64,000 nucleotides of DNA from Novosphingobium terrae (GCF_017163935.1 NZ_JABVZR010000001.1:1922001-1986000), one strand, 5' to 3'. Positions 26,858-35,877 are shown, numbered from the stretch's first letter. The notes: generated by a model not told the origin, from the sequence alone. Numbers and translations are program-made.

Positions 26858-26872
26858 GGGGGCATCCACACA

Positions 26873-26950
26873 CGACCCTGTGCGATCCGTTGCGCAAACC
26901 TGAAAGCTTCGCTTTGCGAGGTCGATTGCCAGCATATATGCGTCCGCCAT
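26873..26950 (-). pseudogene. Transposase 5' remnant
   Basis: First 26 codons of a second IS110-family transposase (MADAYMLAIDLAKRSF...) in the inverted copy, cut off at the junction with the complete element. Non-functional. The frame runs on into unrelated sequence to 26684. Confidence 0.9.
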
Positions 26951-27029
26951 CTCTTCCTCCTTCGTGCGCCACCATGGCGCCGACCAGCATCATACAATGC
27001 CGGCTGAAGGGGGCATCCACCGCATCAGT
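26873..27029 (-). repeat. Inverted partial second copy of the IS left end
   Basis: 157 bp that are the reverse complement of 25493-25649 with a single mismatch. The two copies therefore face each other. It contains the left inverted repeat, the Shine-Dalgarno and the first 26 codons of the transposase gene. The copy stops exactly at the right end of the complete element. Confidence 0.95.
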
Positions 27030-27387
27030 CCAATCAACAACCTCTGGTTCGAGCGAAGCCGAAGCAAATTTTAAAGGATCGGTTCAGGCCAATGATAGGT
27101 GGGAGCGGTCCTGAAAGCGCCCAAGCCTAGGGTACCTCTGATCCAGCAATTTCTTTTCAATCCCATGCCCTGTGAACTGTTATTGTCTTGCAGTGTCGTT
27201 GGATATGAGAGCGGTATCAGCCAGACCAAATGGTGCCCGTTCCTCGATGACATCTTTTTAGTAGGGATCGCCAGGGTAGGTGAGGTGTGGGCGGCCTTTT
27301 TGTGCCCTGTCACGGAAATGCATGACCACATCAAAATCAAAAGCGGCATTTACCTATTTGTATCGTTTTGACCGCTAACTCCCAAGA
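27030..27387. other. Intergenic region
   Basis: About 360 bp between the IS remnant and the EAL gene. No gene supported. It probably holds the promoter of the EAL-LysM unit. Confidence 0.4.
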
Positions 27388-28995
27388 ATGCCCGGGCGAC
27401 AGATAGGAAATTTGCAGAAATGTGCGCGTTTCGCGCCTTGCGTGGCATTCCTCGCCGCTGCTTTCCTGACCGTGACGAAGCATCCATCCGTTCAGGCAAT
27501 CGCAGGCATCTGTCTTGCCACCCTTGCTGGCATAATGGCTTGGCAGGTGCGGGAACACCGTCTGCTTGCTGCTCTTGCCGACCACCTGGGTTGCGAGCCG
27601 GGGCGAGGGTGGGGCAGCGTCTTGGCCCGCGCCACCCATATCGAGAATGAGTTGCGGGCGCTGGGCCGGCGTTCGCCGCAGCGTCATCCGGTATCAGATT
27701 TGCCGACGCGCGAGCCGCTTCTTTTGCTGATGGCGGAGGATGGCAGTGGCACGCTGGGCATTATAGCCCTCGAAGATTTCGATCGGCTCTGCGCGCTCGA
27801 CCCCGAAAAGGCCGATGACATGCTCAAAACACTCGCTTTGCGTTTGTTGCGCATGACAGGGGGGCGGCGCATGGTGGCGCAGGTCGACCGGGCGCGGCTT
27901 GCGATCTGGTTGGGGCCGGATGTTGCCGTCTGCGATGCCCATGGACAGTTGGAGGCGATCAGCTACGCACTTCATGCACCGCTGGACGAGGAAATGTCCT
28001 TCGCCGGGCAACTGACTGTCCATCATGCCACCTTCGACCATGCGGTGGAAACGCCGCAAAATGCTTTGGCCCGCCTGCTGGCGGTGGTCAATTCGCGGCC
28101 GGGGCGTGGCGGCATGGTTCACCGTGTGAATGATGCCGCTGTTTCAAACGATCGCGAGCAATTCGCGCTGGAACAGGATCTGCGCCATGCCCTGACGCGC
28201 GGCGAGTTGGAGCTGTGCTATCAGCCCCAGATCGACGCCAGAAAGGGCCGGGTCGCGGGCGCGGAAGCGCTGCTGCGCTGGCGCAGCCCGGTGCATGGCA
28301 TGGTCTCGCCGATGCGCTTTATCCCCTTGCTGGAGCAGCTTGGGTTGATCGAGGAGGTCGGCCTCTGGGTGCTCAACGCCGCCTGCCGCATGGCCCGGCA
28401 ATGGCAGGCGCTGGAGCTGGGTAGCCTGTCGGTCGCGGTCAATGTCGCACCGCAACAGCTGGAGGATGCCACCTTTCATGCGCGTGTGCGCCGCACGCTC
28501 GAAGCGCAGGGGCTGGCGCCTCAGGCGCTGGAGATTGAGCTGACCGAATCGCAGGCCGTCGCTGACCCCAATCGTGCCGAGCGGCAGTTCACGCCGCTGC
28601 GCGCGCTGGGCGTGAAGATCGCCATCGATGATTTCGGCACGGGATTTTCCAGCTTTTCGGCGCTGCGCAAGCTTGATTTTGACAAGATCAAGATCGACCG
28701 CGAATTCGTGACAGACGTAGAGCAGCGGCGTGACAGTCAGGCCATTTGCCAGAGCATGATCGCCTTGGCGCGCGGCCTTGGCATCCGCGTGATTGCCGAA
28801 GGTGTCGAGCGCGCCGAGGAATATCGCTGGCTGCTGCATCACGGCTGCCACGAATTTCAGGGCTTCTATTTTTCCCGGCCGCTGGCTGGGCCCGATTTCG
28901 CCGATTTCCTGCGCAATAGCGCCGGGCTTACTGCGAAGCTGGCTGTCGATCCCCGGCAGTCTCAACAGAAGATTTTACAAAGGTTTGGTTCATGA
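27388..28995 (+). CDS. EAL-domain c-di-GMP phosphodiesterase
   Basis: 535 residues. An N-terminal membrane segment pair (FAPCVAFLAAAFLTV and IAGICLATLAGIMAW) is followed by a degenerate GGDEF-like domain without the GGDEF signature and a C-terminal EAL domain from about residue 270. Catalytic motifs are kept: AEALLRW, NVAPQQL, ELTES, DDFGTGFSS, KIDREFV, AEGVE and FQGFYFSRP. It should hydrolyse c-di-GMP to pGpG at the inner membrane. It is coupled by ATGA to a LysM lipoprotein gene and precedes the kinase-FHA-phosphatase set, so it may tie c-di-GMP to that system. Start ATG 27388 has only a weak Shine-Dalgarno. Confidence 0.87.
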   Translation: MPGRQIGNLQKCARFAPCVAFLAAAFLTVTKHPSVQAIAGICLATLAGIMAWQVREHRLLAALADHLGCEPGRGWGSVLARATHIENELRALGRRSPQRHPVSDLPTREPLLLLMAEDGSGTLGIIALEDFDRLCALDPEKADDMLKTLALRLLRMTGGRRMVAQVDRARLAIWLGPDVAVCDAHGQLEAISYALHAPLDEEMSFAGQLTVHHATFDHAVETPQNALARLLAVVNSRPGRGGMVHRVNDAAVSNDREQFALEQDLRHALTRGELELCYQPQIDARKGRVAGAEALLRWRSPVHGMVSPMRFIPLLEQLGLIEEVGLWVLNAACRMARQWQALELGSLSVAVNVAPQQLEDATFHARVRRTLEAQGLAPQALEIELTESQAVADPNRAERQFTPLRALGVKIAIDDFGTGFSSFSALRKLDFDKIKIDREFVTDVEQRRDSQAICQSMIALARGLGIRVIAEGVERAEEYRWLLHHGCHEFQGFYFSRPLAGPDFADFLRNSAGLTAKLAVDPRQSQQKILQRFGS

Positions 28996-29717
28996 TCCGG
29001 CGATTGGCTGGCCAAGGCGCAGCGGCATTTCTTCTGGCCCTTTCGGTGGCGGGCTGTTCGCATGACACAAGGCCCAAGCCTGTGGCCGTCCCTGCGCTGA
29101 CCGTCACGCCCGAGCGGATCGATGCCATCCAGACAAGCCTGCTGGCGGGGGACCGGAAAGGGGCCGAAAAGCTGCTCAAGGCGCTTCTGAAGCTCGAGCC
29201 GATGAACCCCAAGCTGCAGCTGTTGGCTGATTCGCTCGACAAGGATCCGCAGGAGTTGCTGGGCCCCAAAAGCTATCCTTACACGGTCCAGCCGGATGAA
29301 ACGATCACCGATATTGCTGAGCGTCTACTCGGCAACCGCCTGAAGGCCTATCAGCTGGCGCGCTACAACCAGTTGGCAACACCCGTGGCACTGACGCCGG
29401 GGCAGGTGCTGCGCATTCCCGGCGAACTGCCAGTGGCCAAGCCTCAGCCCGCGCCACCCGCGCCCGAAAGGCCCCGCCGCCCGGCTCCTATGGCGAAACC
29501 GGCGGCGCCCGCGCCTGTTAAGCCCGTCGTCAATCCCGGTGCCGCGCAGCATCTGCGCGCGCAGGGGCTTGCCGCGCTCAACCGTGGTGCGGTGGGCGAG
29601 GCGGTGGGCCTGTTGCGCAAGGCTAGGGCGCTCGATCCCGGCAATGCGCTGATCGCGCGCGATCTGGGCCGGGCCGAGCGGATTGCCGCCACCGTGCGCG
29701 CCAGCGCCAAAAAATAG
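28992..29717 (+). CDS. LysM-domain lipoprotein with TPR-like C terminus
   Basis: 241 residues. The signal peptide ends in the lipobox LSVAGC, so it should be a lipoprotein. Residues about 95-143 form a LysM peptidoglycan-binding domain (YTVQPDETITDIAERLLG ... LTPGQVLRIP). A Pro/Ala-rich linker leads to a C-terminal repeat (LNRGAVGEAVGLLRKARALDPGNALIARDLG) like one tetratricopeptide unit. It probably anchors a complex to the cell wall. ATGA overlap with the EAL gene. It could be an accessory of type VI secretion or of an envelope machine; no structural genes confirm it. Confidence 0.8.
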   Translation: MIRRLAGQGAAAFLLALSVAGCSHDTRPKPVAVPALTVTPERIDAIQTSLLAGDRKGAEKLLKALLKLEPMNPKLQLLADSLDKDPQELLGPKSYPYTVQPDETITDIAERLLGNRLKAYQLARYNQLATPVALTPGQVLRIPGELPVAKPQPAPPAPERPRRPAPMAKPAAPAPVKPVVNPGAAQHLRAQGLAALNRGAVGEAVGLLRKARALDPGNALIARDLGRAERIAATVRASAKK

Positions 29718-29785
29718 ACACATGCTAAATTTTGTTAAGTCCTTTCCCTTAGGACGCTGACGGTCGACGGGGGGCCGGAGGGCAT

Positions 29786-31459
29786 ATGCAGCAACTTGGC
29801 CGTTATCAGATTGCAGGGCGCCTGGGCGAAGGCGCGATGGCGGACGTCTTCCGGGCGTTCGATCCCGACATCGGGCGCATGGTTGCGATCAAGGCGCTGA
29901 AGTCCGACTACCGGCGCGATCCGGAACTGAGCGCACGCTTCCTGCGCGAAGCCCGCGCCGCCGGGGCGCTGACCCATCCCCATATCGCCACGATCTTCGA
30001 TGTCGGCGAGATCGACGGCATTCCCTACATCGCCATGGAGCTGGTGGAAGGCAAACCGCTCGACGCTGTGCTGCAGGCGCAGGGCCGCATGCCCTTCGAG
30101 CGTGTGCTGACGTTGGGGCTGCAACTGGCCGAGGCACTGGCTTTTGCCCATGCGCGCGGCATCGTCCACCGCGATGTGAAGCCTTCGAACATTTTGATTT
30201 CCAGCGATGGGCTGACCGCCAAGCTGCTCGACTTCGGCGTGGCCCGAATGGATGAGGGCGATGGCACCGGTCAGGATCGCCTGCTGGCCCGCACCATGGC
30301 CGGGCAGATCATCGGCACCCCGCGCTACATGAGCCCCGAGCAGTGTCTGGGCCTGCCGGTGGACCAGCGCGCTGATCTCTTCTCGCTGGGCGCGGTGCTT
30401 TACGAGATGGTGGCGGGCACGGTGGCCTTCGATGCCACGGGGTTGGCCACGCTGGCGATTCAGATCTCGCAGGACAAGATCGCGCCGATCGAGCGCAGCG
30501 CTGCCGATTGCCCGCTTGGCCTGCGCCAGATCGTCGACAAGCTGCTGGCGAAAAAGCCCGAGCAGCGCTTTGCCGATGGCGCCCAGCTGGCTCAGGCCCT
30601 GCGCCGCGAGATCGCAGCGCTTCAGGCCGACGAGGGCACTGTGCGGAAGGGCCTGTCGATCCGCATCAAGCTGCCGCTAGCGCTTGTGGGCATTACGCTG
30701 GCCGCGCTGCTGTTGTGCATTTCGGCGATGCTCAGTCGGCAGCAGCATGCTCTTGAGCATATGGCGGTGACTTCGGGTGAGACGATCGCCACCTTCGTCA
30801 GCAAGAATGCCGCCGTGCTGCTGGCAGACAATGCCGGATTGCCCGCCGATCAGCAGGATTGGGCGCCGCTTCAGGCTTTCGTTGCCGCAGCCGGTCAGGA
30901 AGGTGGCGTGAAGGACATTGTGGTGGTCGATGCGCAAGGCATGGTGCGTGCGGCCAGTCAGGCCGGGCTGGTGGGCCAGCACTATCGCCCGGTGACGGGC
31001 GAGATGGCGCTGGAGTCATCGGGCCATGCGGCGGTCACCGATGTACCCGGGCGCGGATCGCTGCGCTTTATTCGCTCGATCCATTATGCGGGGGCCGATT
31101 TCGGCAAGATCGACATGCTGGTGCCGCGCACCGCGCTGGATGAGGCGGTGGCCAATGCGCGCATGCTGCTGATCGCTCTGGCCGGTGTCGTGCTGGCGGT
31201 GGTGCTGGCGGTCGGCTATCTGAGCGGCGCTCTGGTGGCGCGGCCCCTACGACGCCTGCAGCAGGCGCTGCAGGAGGCGGGCGAAACAGGCTTTGCCCTG
31301 CGCATTTCGCACAATCGCCGTGATGAGTTCGGCGCGGCCTTCACCGCGTTCAACCACTTGGCCGAGACCATCGAGCCACAATTGGGCGGTCTGCCCGATG
31401 TTGCGGCGCCCGCGCTCGATGCGACCTGCATCCAGCTTCCCCCCCGTCAGGCGGCGTAA
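29786..31459 (+). CDS. ppkA: Membrane Ser/Thr protein kinase (PpkA-like)
   Basis: 557-residue Hanks-type kinase. The catalytic domain (residues about 7-265) has LGEGAMADVF (P-loop), VAIKALK (Lys), IVHRDVKPSNIL near residue 128 and LDFGVAR near residue 149, followed by GTPRYMSPEQ, all intact. A first membrane segment at about 293-315 (LPLALVGITLAALLLCI), a periplasmic sensory part, a second segment near 460-480 and a HAMP-like stretch (RPLRRLQQALQEAGETG) follow. Combined with the FHA and PP2C genes next in line this matches the type VI secretion threonine-phosphorylation switch. 68 bp after the LysM gene. Confidence 0.85.
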   Translation: MQQLGRYQIAGRLGEGAMADVFRAFDPDIGRMVAIKALKSDYRRDPELSARFLREARAAGALTHPHIATIFDVGEIDGIPYIAMELVEGKPLDAVLQAQGRMPFERVLTLGLQLAEALAFAHARGIVHRDVKPSNILISSDGLTAKLLDFGVARMDEGDGTGQDRLLARTMAGQIIGTPRYMSPEQCLGLPVDQRADLFSLGAVLYEMVAGTVAFDATGLATLAIQISQDKIAPIERSAADCPLGLRQIVDKLLAKKPEQRFADGAQLAQALRREIAALQADEGTVRKGLSIRIKLPLALVGITLAALLLCISAMLSRQQHALEHMAVTSGETIATFVSKNAAVLLADNAGLPADQQDWAPLQAFVAAAGQEGGVKDIVVVDAQGMVRAASQAGLVGQHYRPVTGEMALESSGHAAVTDVPGRGSLRFIRSIHYAGADFGKIDMLVPRTALDEAVANARMLLIALAGVVLAVVLAVGYLSGALVARPLRRLQQALQEAGETGFALRISHNRRDEFGAAFTAFNHLAETIEPQLGGLPDVAAPALDATCIQLPPRQAA

Positions 31460-31471
31460 GGAACGCGGGCG

Positions 31472-32461
31472 ATGTATATGTTGCAGCTCTTCACCGAGGA
31501 CAGCGCCATTGAGCCGGTCGATGCGCGGCTGCTGCGTGATGGCACCATCACCATCGGCCGCGGCGCGACCTGCGATTGGCCGATCAACGATCCGGAACGC
31601 GCCCTCTCGCGTGAGCATTGCGAGCTTTCCGCGCTGCCCCATGGGTTGATGCTGCGCACCACCGGCGCCAATGGCGTCTTCGACGATGCCACCGGCGAGC
31701 GGCTTCCCGATCTGGTCGATGTGCCGGTGGCCGTGCCCGCCACCTTGCGGATCGGCGGCTTTCGTCTGGCAGCCACCCACGCGCTATTGACTGACCAGGA
31801 TCAGGTGGAGGACCGCACCATGGTGCTGACCCCGCCCATCGGCATGTCCGCCGCCGTGCCGACCGATTGGGAGGACGCCTCTTTCTCGCTGGCCAGCCAG
31901 AGCGAATCGCTGATGGAGGCCTTTTGCCGGGGCGCGGGGCTCGATGCCTCGATGCTGTCCGGCGACGATCCGGCGCTGGTGATGGAGCGCGCCGGGGCGA
32001 TCTATCGCCAGATGGTGCTGAGCATCGCCGATCTGATGCGTGAGCGCGAGCAGGCGCGGCGGCGCTACAATCTGGCGCGCACCACCATCAGCGGTTCGGG
32101 CAACAATCCCTTCAAATGGGCGCCGACGCAGCGGCTGGCGGTCGATCTGCTGCTCTCGGAGATCGGCAGCTTCCTCTCCGGGCCCGAGGCGATTGCCAAT
32201 TCGTTGCAGGATGTGAAGCGGCATCTGATCGCCACCTTCGCGGGGTTGCAGGCCTCGCTACATGAGGCGGTCGATACCTTCGATCCCCACGCCGTGGCGG
32301 CGGCGACCGAAGGCAAGGGCGGCCTGCTCAAGAGCCAGCAGGTGCTGCAGATGCGCGAGGTGCAGGAGCGCCACGCCGATCTGCGCCGCCAGCTCGATGG
32401 CGCCGAAGGCTCGCTCGAACGCGCTTTCGTCAACGCCTATGCGGCGGCGGAGCAGAGTTGA
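31472..32461 (+). CDS. FHA-domain protein, T6SS Fha/TagH-like
   Basis: 329 residues. An N-terminal FHA domain (residues about 5-95) has the phospho-Thr contacts TIGRGATCDWPI and SREHCELS and the later ANGVFDD loop. The C-terminal half is helical with ITISGSGNNPFKW-type sequence (TTISGSGNNPFKWAP) characteristic of the type VI-associated FHA C-terminal domain. It should be the substrate or scaffold phosphorylated by the kinase encoded 12 bp upstream and dephosphorylated by the PP2C gene downstream (TGATG overlap). Confidence 0.85.
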   Translation: MYMLQLFTEDSAIEPVDARLLRDGTITIGRGATCDWPINDPERALSREHCELSALPHGLMLRTTGANGVFDDATGERLPDLVDVPVAVPATLRIGGFRLAATHALLTDQDQVEDRTMVLTPPIGMSAAVPTDWEDASFSLASQSESLMEAFCRGAGLDASMLSGDDPALVMERAGAIYRQMVLSIADLMREREQARRRYNLARTTISGSGNNPFKWAPTQRLAVDLLLSEIGSFLSGPEAIANSLQDVKRHLIATFAGLQASLHEAVDTFDPHAVAAATEGKGGLLKSQQVLQMREVQERHADLRRQLDGAEGSLERAFVNAYAAAEQS

Positions 32462-33201
32462 TGAGCGAAACGTTCGCCCGGCCCGAGGCGCAGGCTAGAC
32501 CCGCCTGCGCCTCCGCGGCGCGCAGTCATGTGGGGCATGTCCGCAAGATCAACGAGGATCGGCTGCTTGATTGCCCGGAGCGCGGCTTGTGGGCCGTGGC
32601 CGACGGGATGGGCGGCCTTCATGGCGGCGATGTCGCCGCCGAATTGGTGATCGGTGCCTTGCGCCAGCTGGTCCGTCAGCCTGACACCATTACGGAGCCG
32701 ATGATCCTGGAGGCCCTGCACAAGGCCAATGCCGCGATCCTGGCGCGCGGGCATGACGTGGGCTGCACCATCGGTTCCACCGTGGTTGTGCTGCATCTCG
32801 CGGGCGATCAGGGCACCTTGTTTTGGGCGGGCGACAGCCGCGCCTATCACCGCACTCAAGGCGCATGGGTGCAGGTGACGCGCGACCATAGCGTGGTGCA
32901 AGAGCTGGTGGATGCCGGGCTGATCGATGGCGATCAGGCGCGCCGGCATCCCAAGGCGCATATCATCACCCGGGCATTGGGGATCACGCAGGAGATCGAT
33001 ATTGCGCAGGAGACGCGCATTGTAAGCTTGGGTGATTGTATCCTTCTATGCTCCGATGGCTTGACGCGCATGCTTAATGCGCAAGGTTTCACGCTGGACA
33101 CTGACATTCGGGCAGCTGCGGATGCCTTGCTGAGCGAAGCGCTGCACCTTGACGGTTCGGACAACATCAGTCTCATCCTGACCGAGCGGACTTCGGGCTG
33201 A
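32461..33201 (+). CDS. pppA: PP2C-type phosphatase (PppA/Stp-like)
   Basis: 246-residue PP2C Ser/Thr phosphatase with its metal-site motifs: KINEDRLL, VADGMGGLHGG, GDSRAYH and SDGLTRM, and the late GSDNISLIL. It would reverse the phosphorylation made by the kinase two genes upstream. ATG 32461 overlaps the FHA stop as TGATG, better than the TTG at 32458. Last gene of the unit; a hairpin with a T-run follows. Naming follows T6SS usage and is contextual. Confidence 0.87.
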   Translation: MSETFARPEAQARPACASAARSHVGHVRKINEDRLLDCPERGLWAVADGMGGLHGGDVAAELVIGALRQLVRQPDTITEPMILEALHKANAAILARGHDVGCTIGSTVVVLHLAGDQGTLFWAGDSRAYHRTQGAWVQVTRDHSVVQELVDAGLIDGDQARRHPKAHIITRALGITQEIDIAQETRIVSLGDCILLCSDGLTRMLNAQGFTLDTDIRAAADALLSEALHLDGSDNISLILTERTSG

Positions 33202-33230
33202 AATGCCCCAGGCCTATCTGCCTTTTTTTT
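33195..33230 (+). terminator. Possible Rho-independent terminator
   Basis: Two short stems, GGGC/GCCC at 33195-33208 and AGGC/GCCT at 33210-33223, directly followed by a run of eight T at 33223-33230. It overlaps the end of the PP2C gene and would close the kinase-FHA-phosphatase unit. Stem lengths are short, so it may be weak. Confidence 0.45.
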
Positions 33231-33596
33231 CGGGTGAACATCGTGATAGCCGCCATGCGGGTCGAGAGCTTTATCACCTCTGCTCATGATCGCTAATGGC
33301 GGTTTGCTGGTGGGACTTGCGCTTTACGCGCCGGTAAGGTCGTAATTTTAAGGTCAGTAGCCTTGGTGCGGGCTGCCTGCGTGATCGTCTTCCAATAACT
33401 TCGTGACGATCACCATACGGATCAAGGATTCGTAAGTGAACCTTCGATGTAGCCTTTGAATTTTGCCTCAGGGAGGGGGCCGCTCTTAGCGGGCGGACAT
33501 AAGTCCTCGTATGGTGGCAACGTCAAAGGTGTGTGACACCCACCACTCAACTTGATCGTGCTTGCCAACGGCGCGATTTCGAGCAAGAATCCCAGA
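33231..33596. other. Intergenic region
   Basis: About 365 bp between the kinase module and the MNT-HEPN gene. No gene or obvious element found; it is a plausible boundary between two gene blocks. Confidence 0.4.
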
Positions 33597-34517
33597 ATGC
33601 GTAACGATATCGGCCACCTGCCCACAGTTCAGCAAGACGAACTGGACCGGACAAAGCAAATTCTGATGTCCGAGTTTGCCAAATCTATCGACGGCGGAAG
33701 TCAGCCGTGGCGGAAGAGCGGGCGCGTCCTCAAAATAATTTTATTCGGCAGCTATGCGCGCACCGATTGGGTCGACGAGCCAGAAAACGGCTATCAGTCA
33801 GATTTCGACCTGCTGATCATCGTCAGCCACCCCAAGCTCACCGATATCGCGGACTACTGGTACATCGCGGAGGACAAGATCCTTCGGGATGAGGCGATCG
33901 GTCGCCCGGTGAATATCATCGTGCATACCCTGGAGGAGGTGAATCAAGGCTTGGTGCGTGGCGAGTATTTCTGGGTGGACATCGCTCGCGACGGCGTCGT
34001 GCTGTATGACTTACCTGGAAATGCTTTGTTGCCTCCGAAGCCAGCAACCGCCGCAGATGCATATGAAATGGCGGGAAAATATTTCCGCAAGAAGTTGGCC
34101 GCCACCAACCGGCTTCTAAAGTTGGCCAGCGTTGCGATGGCCGAACAAGATGATGATCCTGATTGGCTCTTAAATGCTGCCTTCAATCTGCATCAGGCTG
34201 CTGAGACTGCCTATGCGTGCTTTCTGCTGGTCCGGACGCTCTATTTCCCTCGCTCCCACAACATCAAGTTTCTGCGCTCTATCGCGGAAGATAACGATCC
34301 TCGCCTGATCGAGGTATGGCCACGGACTGAGCGGATCGACCGCCGTCGCTTCGAGTTGCTGAAGCGCGCCTATGTCGAAGCTCGTTACGTGGACAGCTAT
34401 GAGATCTGTTTAGATGATGTCGAGGCCCTTGCGAAAACCGTGCATGACCTCCGCGATATCGTAGAGCTAGTCTCCAAAGAACGACTCGAAATCCTGCGAA
34501 AGGATGCCGGGCTCTGA
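33597..34517 (+). CDS. Nucleotidyltransferase-HEPN fusion
   Basis: 306 residues in two domains. The N-terminal half is an MNT-type nucleotidyltransferase: ILFGSYARTDW (the GSYAR motif) and SDFDLLIIV (acidic metal pair). The C-terminal half, after a linker near residue 155, is HEPN-like helices (LNAAFNLHQAAETAYACFLLV, RSHNIKFLRSI). Proteins of this kind are related to the MNT-HEPN toxin-antitoxin and antibiotic-modifying enzymes, where MNT AMPylates HEPN. Here both are on one chain. Start ATG 33597 is chosen because the family begins near RNDIGHLP; the frame opens at TTG 33552. It stands alone before traG. Confidence 0.8.
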   Translation: MRNDIGHLPTVQQDELDRTKQILMSEFAKSIDGGSQPWRKSGRVLKIILFGSYARTDWVDEPENGYQSDFDLLIIVSHPKLTDIADYWYIAEDKILRDEAIGRPVNIIVHTLEEVNQGLVRGEYFWVDIARDGVVLYDLPGNALLPPKPATAADAYEMAGKYFRKKLAATNRLLKLASVAMAEQDDDPDWLLNAAFNLHQAAETAYACFLLVRTLYFPRSHNIKFLRSIAEDNDPRLIEVWPRTERIDRRRFELLKRAYVEARYVDSYEICLDDVEALAKTVHDLRDIVELVSKERLEILRKDAGL

Positions 34518-34680
34518 GCTCTTGTTTCTAGCTCGCTAACCTTCCCGAAAAAGCGGTGCGTCCGGTTATACGTTCCGATTTGTCCGCATTTGACCACATC
34601 TGGCACGTTCATTCCTAGGAGCGTTTCGCAGAGTCTGAGCCCGTCCTCGCCGATCCCGTTCGGCGGGAGGGAGGCTCACC

Positions 34681-35877
34681 ATGACCCCGACCAAGCTGCT
34701 GCTCGGCCAGATCCTTGTTGTGTTCGCGATCGTGATCGCGGGCGTCTGGTGCGCAACCCAATGGGCCGCGCGGATGCTGGCCTATCAGCCCGAACTGGGG
34801 CCGCCGTGGTTCTTCCTTCACCATCTGCCCGTCTATCATCCGTGGTCGCTCTTCCCGTGGTGGTATCATTTCGATGCCTATGCACCACATGTCTTCTCGA
34901 AGGCTGGCATGCTGGCCGGCGCCACTGGCATCTTCGGGTTTCTGGCTGCGGTCTTCGGTTCGCTCTGGCGGGCCCGGCAAGCCAAACGGGTCACGACCTT
35001 TGGCTCCGCGCGCTGGGCGACCAACCGCGATATCCAGAAGGCAGGCCTCTTTGGCGACCATGGCCTTATGCTGGGGCAGCGAGCCGACAACTATCTGCGC
35101 CATGACGGGCCAGAGCATGTCATGGCATTTGCCCCGACCCGCTCGGGCAAGGGCGTGGGCCTGGTCATCCCGACACTGCTCACCTGGACTGGCTCCACAG
35201 TCGTTCATGACATCAAGGGTGAGAACTGGACGCTAACTGCCGGATGGCGCGCCCAATTCTCCCACTGCCTGCTGTTCAACCCCACGGATCCGGCCTCTGC
35301 CCATTACAATCCGCTGCTGGAGGTCCGCCGCGGCATCAATGAGGTACGCGACGTCCAGAACATCGCGGACATCCTCGTCGACCCCGAGGGAGCGCTGGAA
35401 CGCCGGAACCATTGGGAGAAGACCAGCCATTCGCTGCTGGTGGGCACCATCCTCCATGTCCTTTACGCGGAGGAGGAGAAGACGCTCGCCCGCGTCGCCA
35501 CCTTCCTGTCTGACCCCCAGCGGAATTTCGTCTCAACGCTGCAGCGGATGATGACCACCAATCATCTGGGCGACGCAGAGCGCCCGATGGTTCACCCGGT
35601 TGTCGCCTCGGCGGCCCGCGAGACCCTGAACAAAAGCCCGAATGAACGATCCGGCGTGCTGTCGACGGCCATGTCCTTCCTCGGGCTGTACCGTGATCCC
35701 ACTGTCGCCGCCGTCACCTCCCGGTGCGACTGGCGCATTGCCGATCTGATGGAAGGGGAGCGCCCTGTCTCGCTCTACCTTGTCATTCCTCCCTCGGACA
35801 TCAGCCGCACCAAGCCGCTGATCCGCCTGATCCTCAACCAGATCGGTCGCCGCCTGACCGAAAAGCTCGAACAGTAG
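34681..35877 (+). CDS. traG: TraG coupling protein, N-terminal part (stopped by amber)
   Basis: First 398 residues of a TraG/VirD4-type coupling protein, the hexameric ATPase that links the relaxosome to the T4SS channel. It has two N-terminal membrane segments (LLLGQILVVFAIVIAGVW and GMLAGATGIFGFLAAVFG), a Walker A at APTRSGKGVGLV near residue 150 and the LLFNPTD region. Translation ends at TAG 35875-35877 just before the Walker B. The frame continues open afterwards (see 35887). Strong Shine-Dalgarno GGGAGGGAGG before ATG 34681. Without the second part it should be inactive unless the stop is read through. Confidence 0.88.
   Translation: MTPTKLLLGQILVVFAIVIAGVWCATQWAARMLAYQPELGPPWFFLHHLPVYHPWSLFPWWYHFDAYAPHVFSKAGMLAGATGIFGFLAAVFGSLWRARQAKRVTTFGSARWATNRDIQKAGLFGDHGLMLGQRADNYLRHDGPEHVMAFAPTRSGKGVGLVIPTLLTWTGSTVVHDIKGENWTLTAGWRAQFSHCLLFNPTDPASAHYNPLLEVRRGINEVRDVQNIADILVDPEGALERRNHWEKTSHSLLVGTILHVLYAEEEKTLARVATFLSDPQRNFVSTLQRMMTTNHLGDAERPMVHPVVASAARETLNKSPNERSGVLSTAMSFLGLYRDPTVAAVTSRCDWRIADLMEGERPVSLYLVIPPSDISRTKPLIRLILNQIGRRLTEKLEQ

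Larger units (their letters stand above)
25495..26872 (+). mobile_element. IS110-family element, IS1111 group
   Basis: Element of about 1.38 kb with one transposase gene and a 12-bp sub-terminal inverted repeat, GTGGATGCCCCC at 25502-25513 and GGGGGCATCCAC at 26858-26869. Ends are set by the IS1111-group rule (repeats about 7 bp from the left end and 3 bp from the right end). The rule is supported here: the adjoining inverted partial copy begins at 26873, the very next base. No flanking duplication is expected for this family. The long non-coding segment lies 3' of the gene, as expected for the group's guide RNA. Confidence 0.82.

Noticed and set aside
27388..33201. Complete type VI secretion locus
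   Set aside because: No tss structural genes (sheath, baseplate, IcmF, ClpV) are present on either side within the window.
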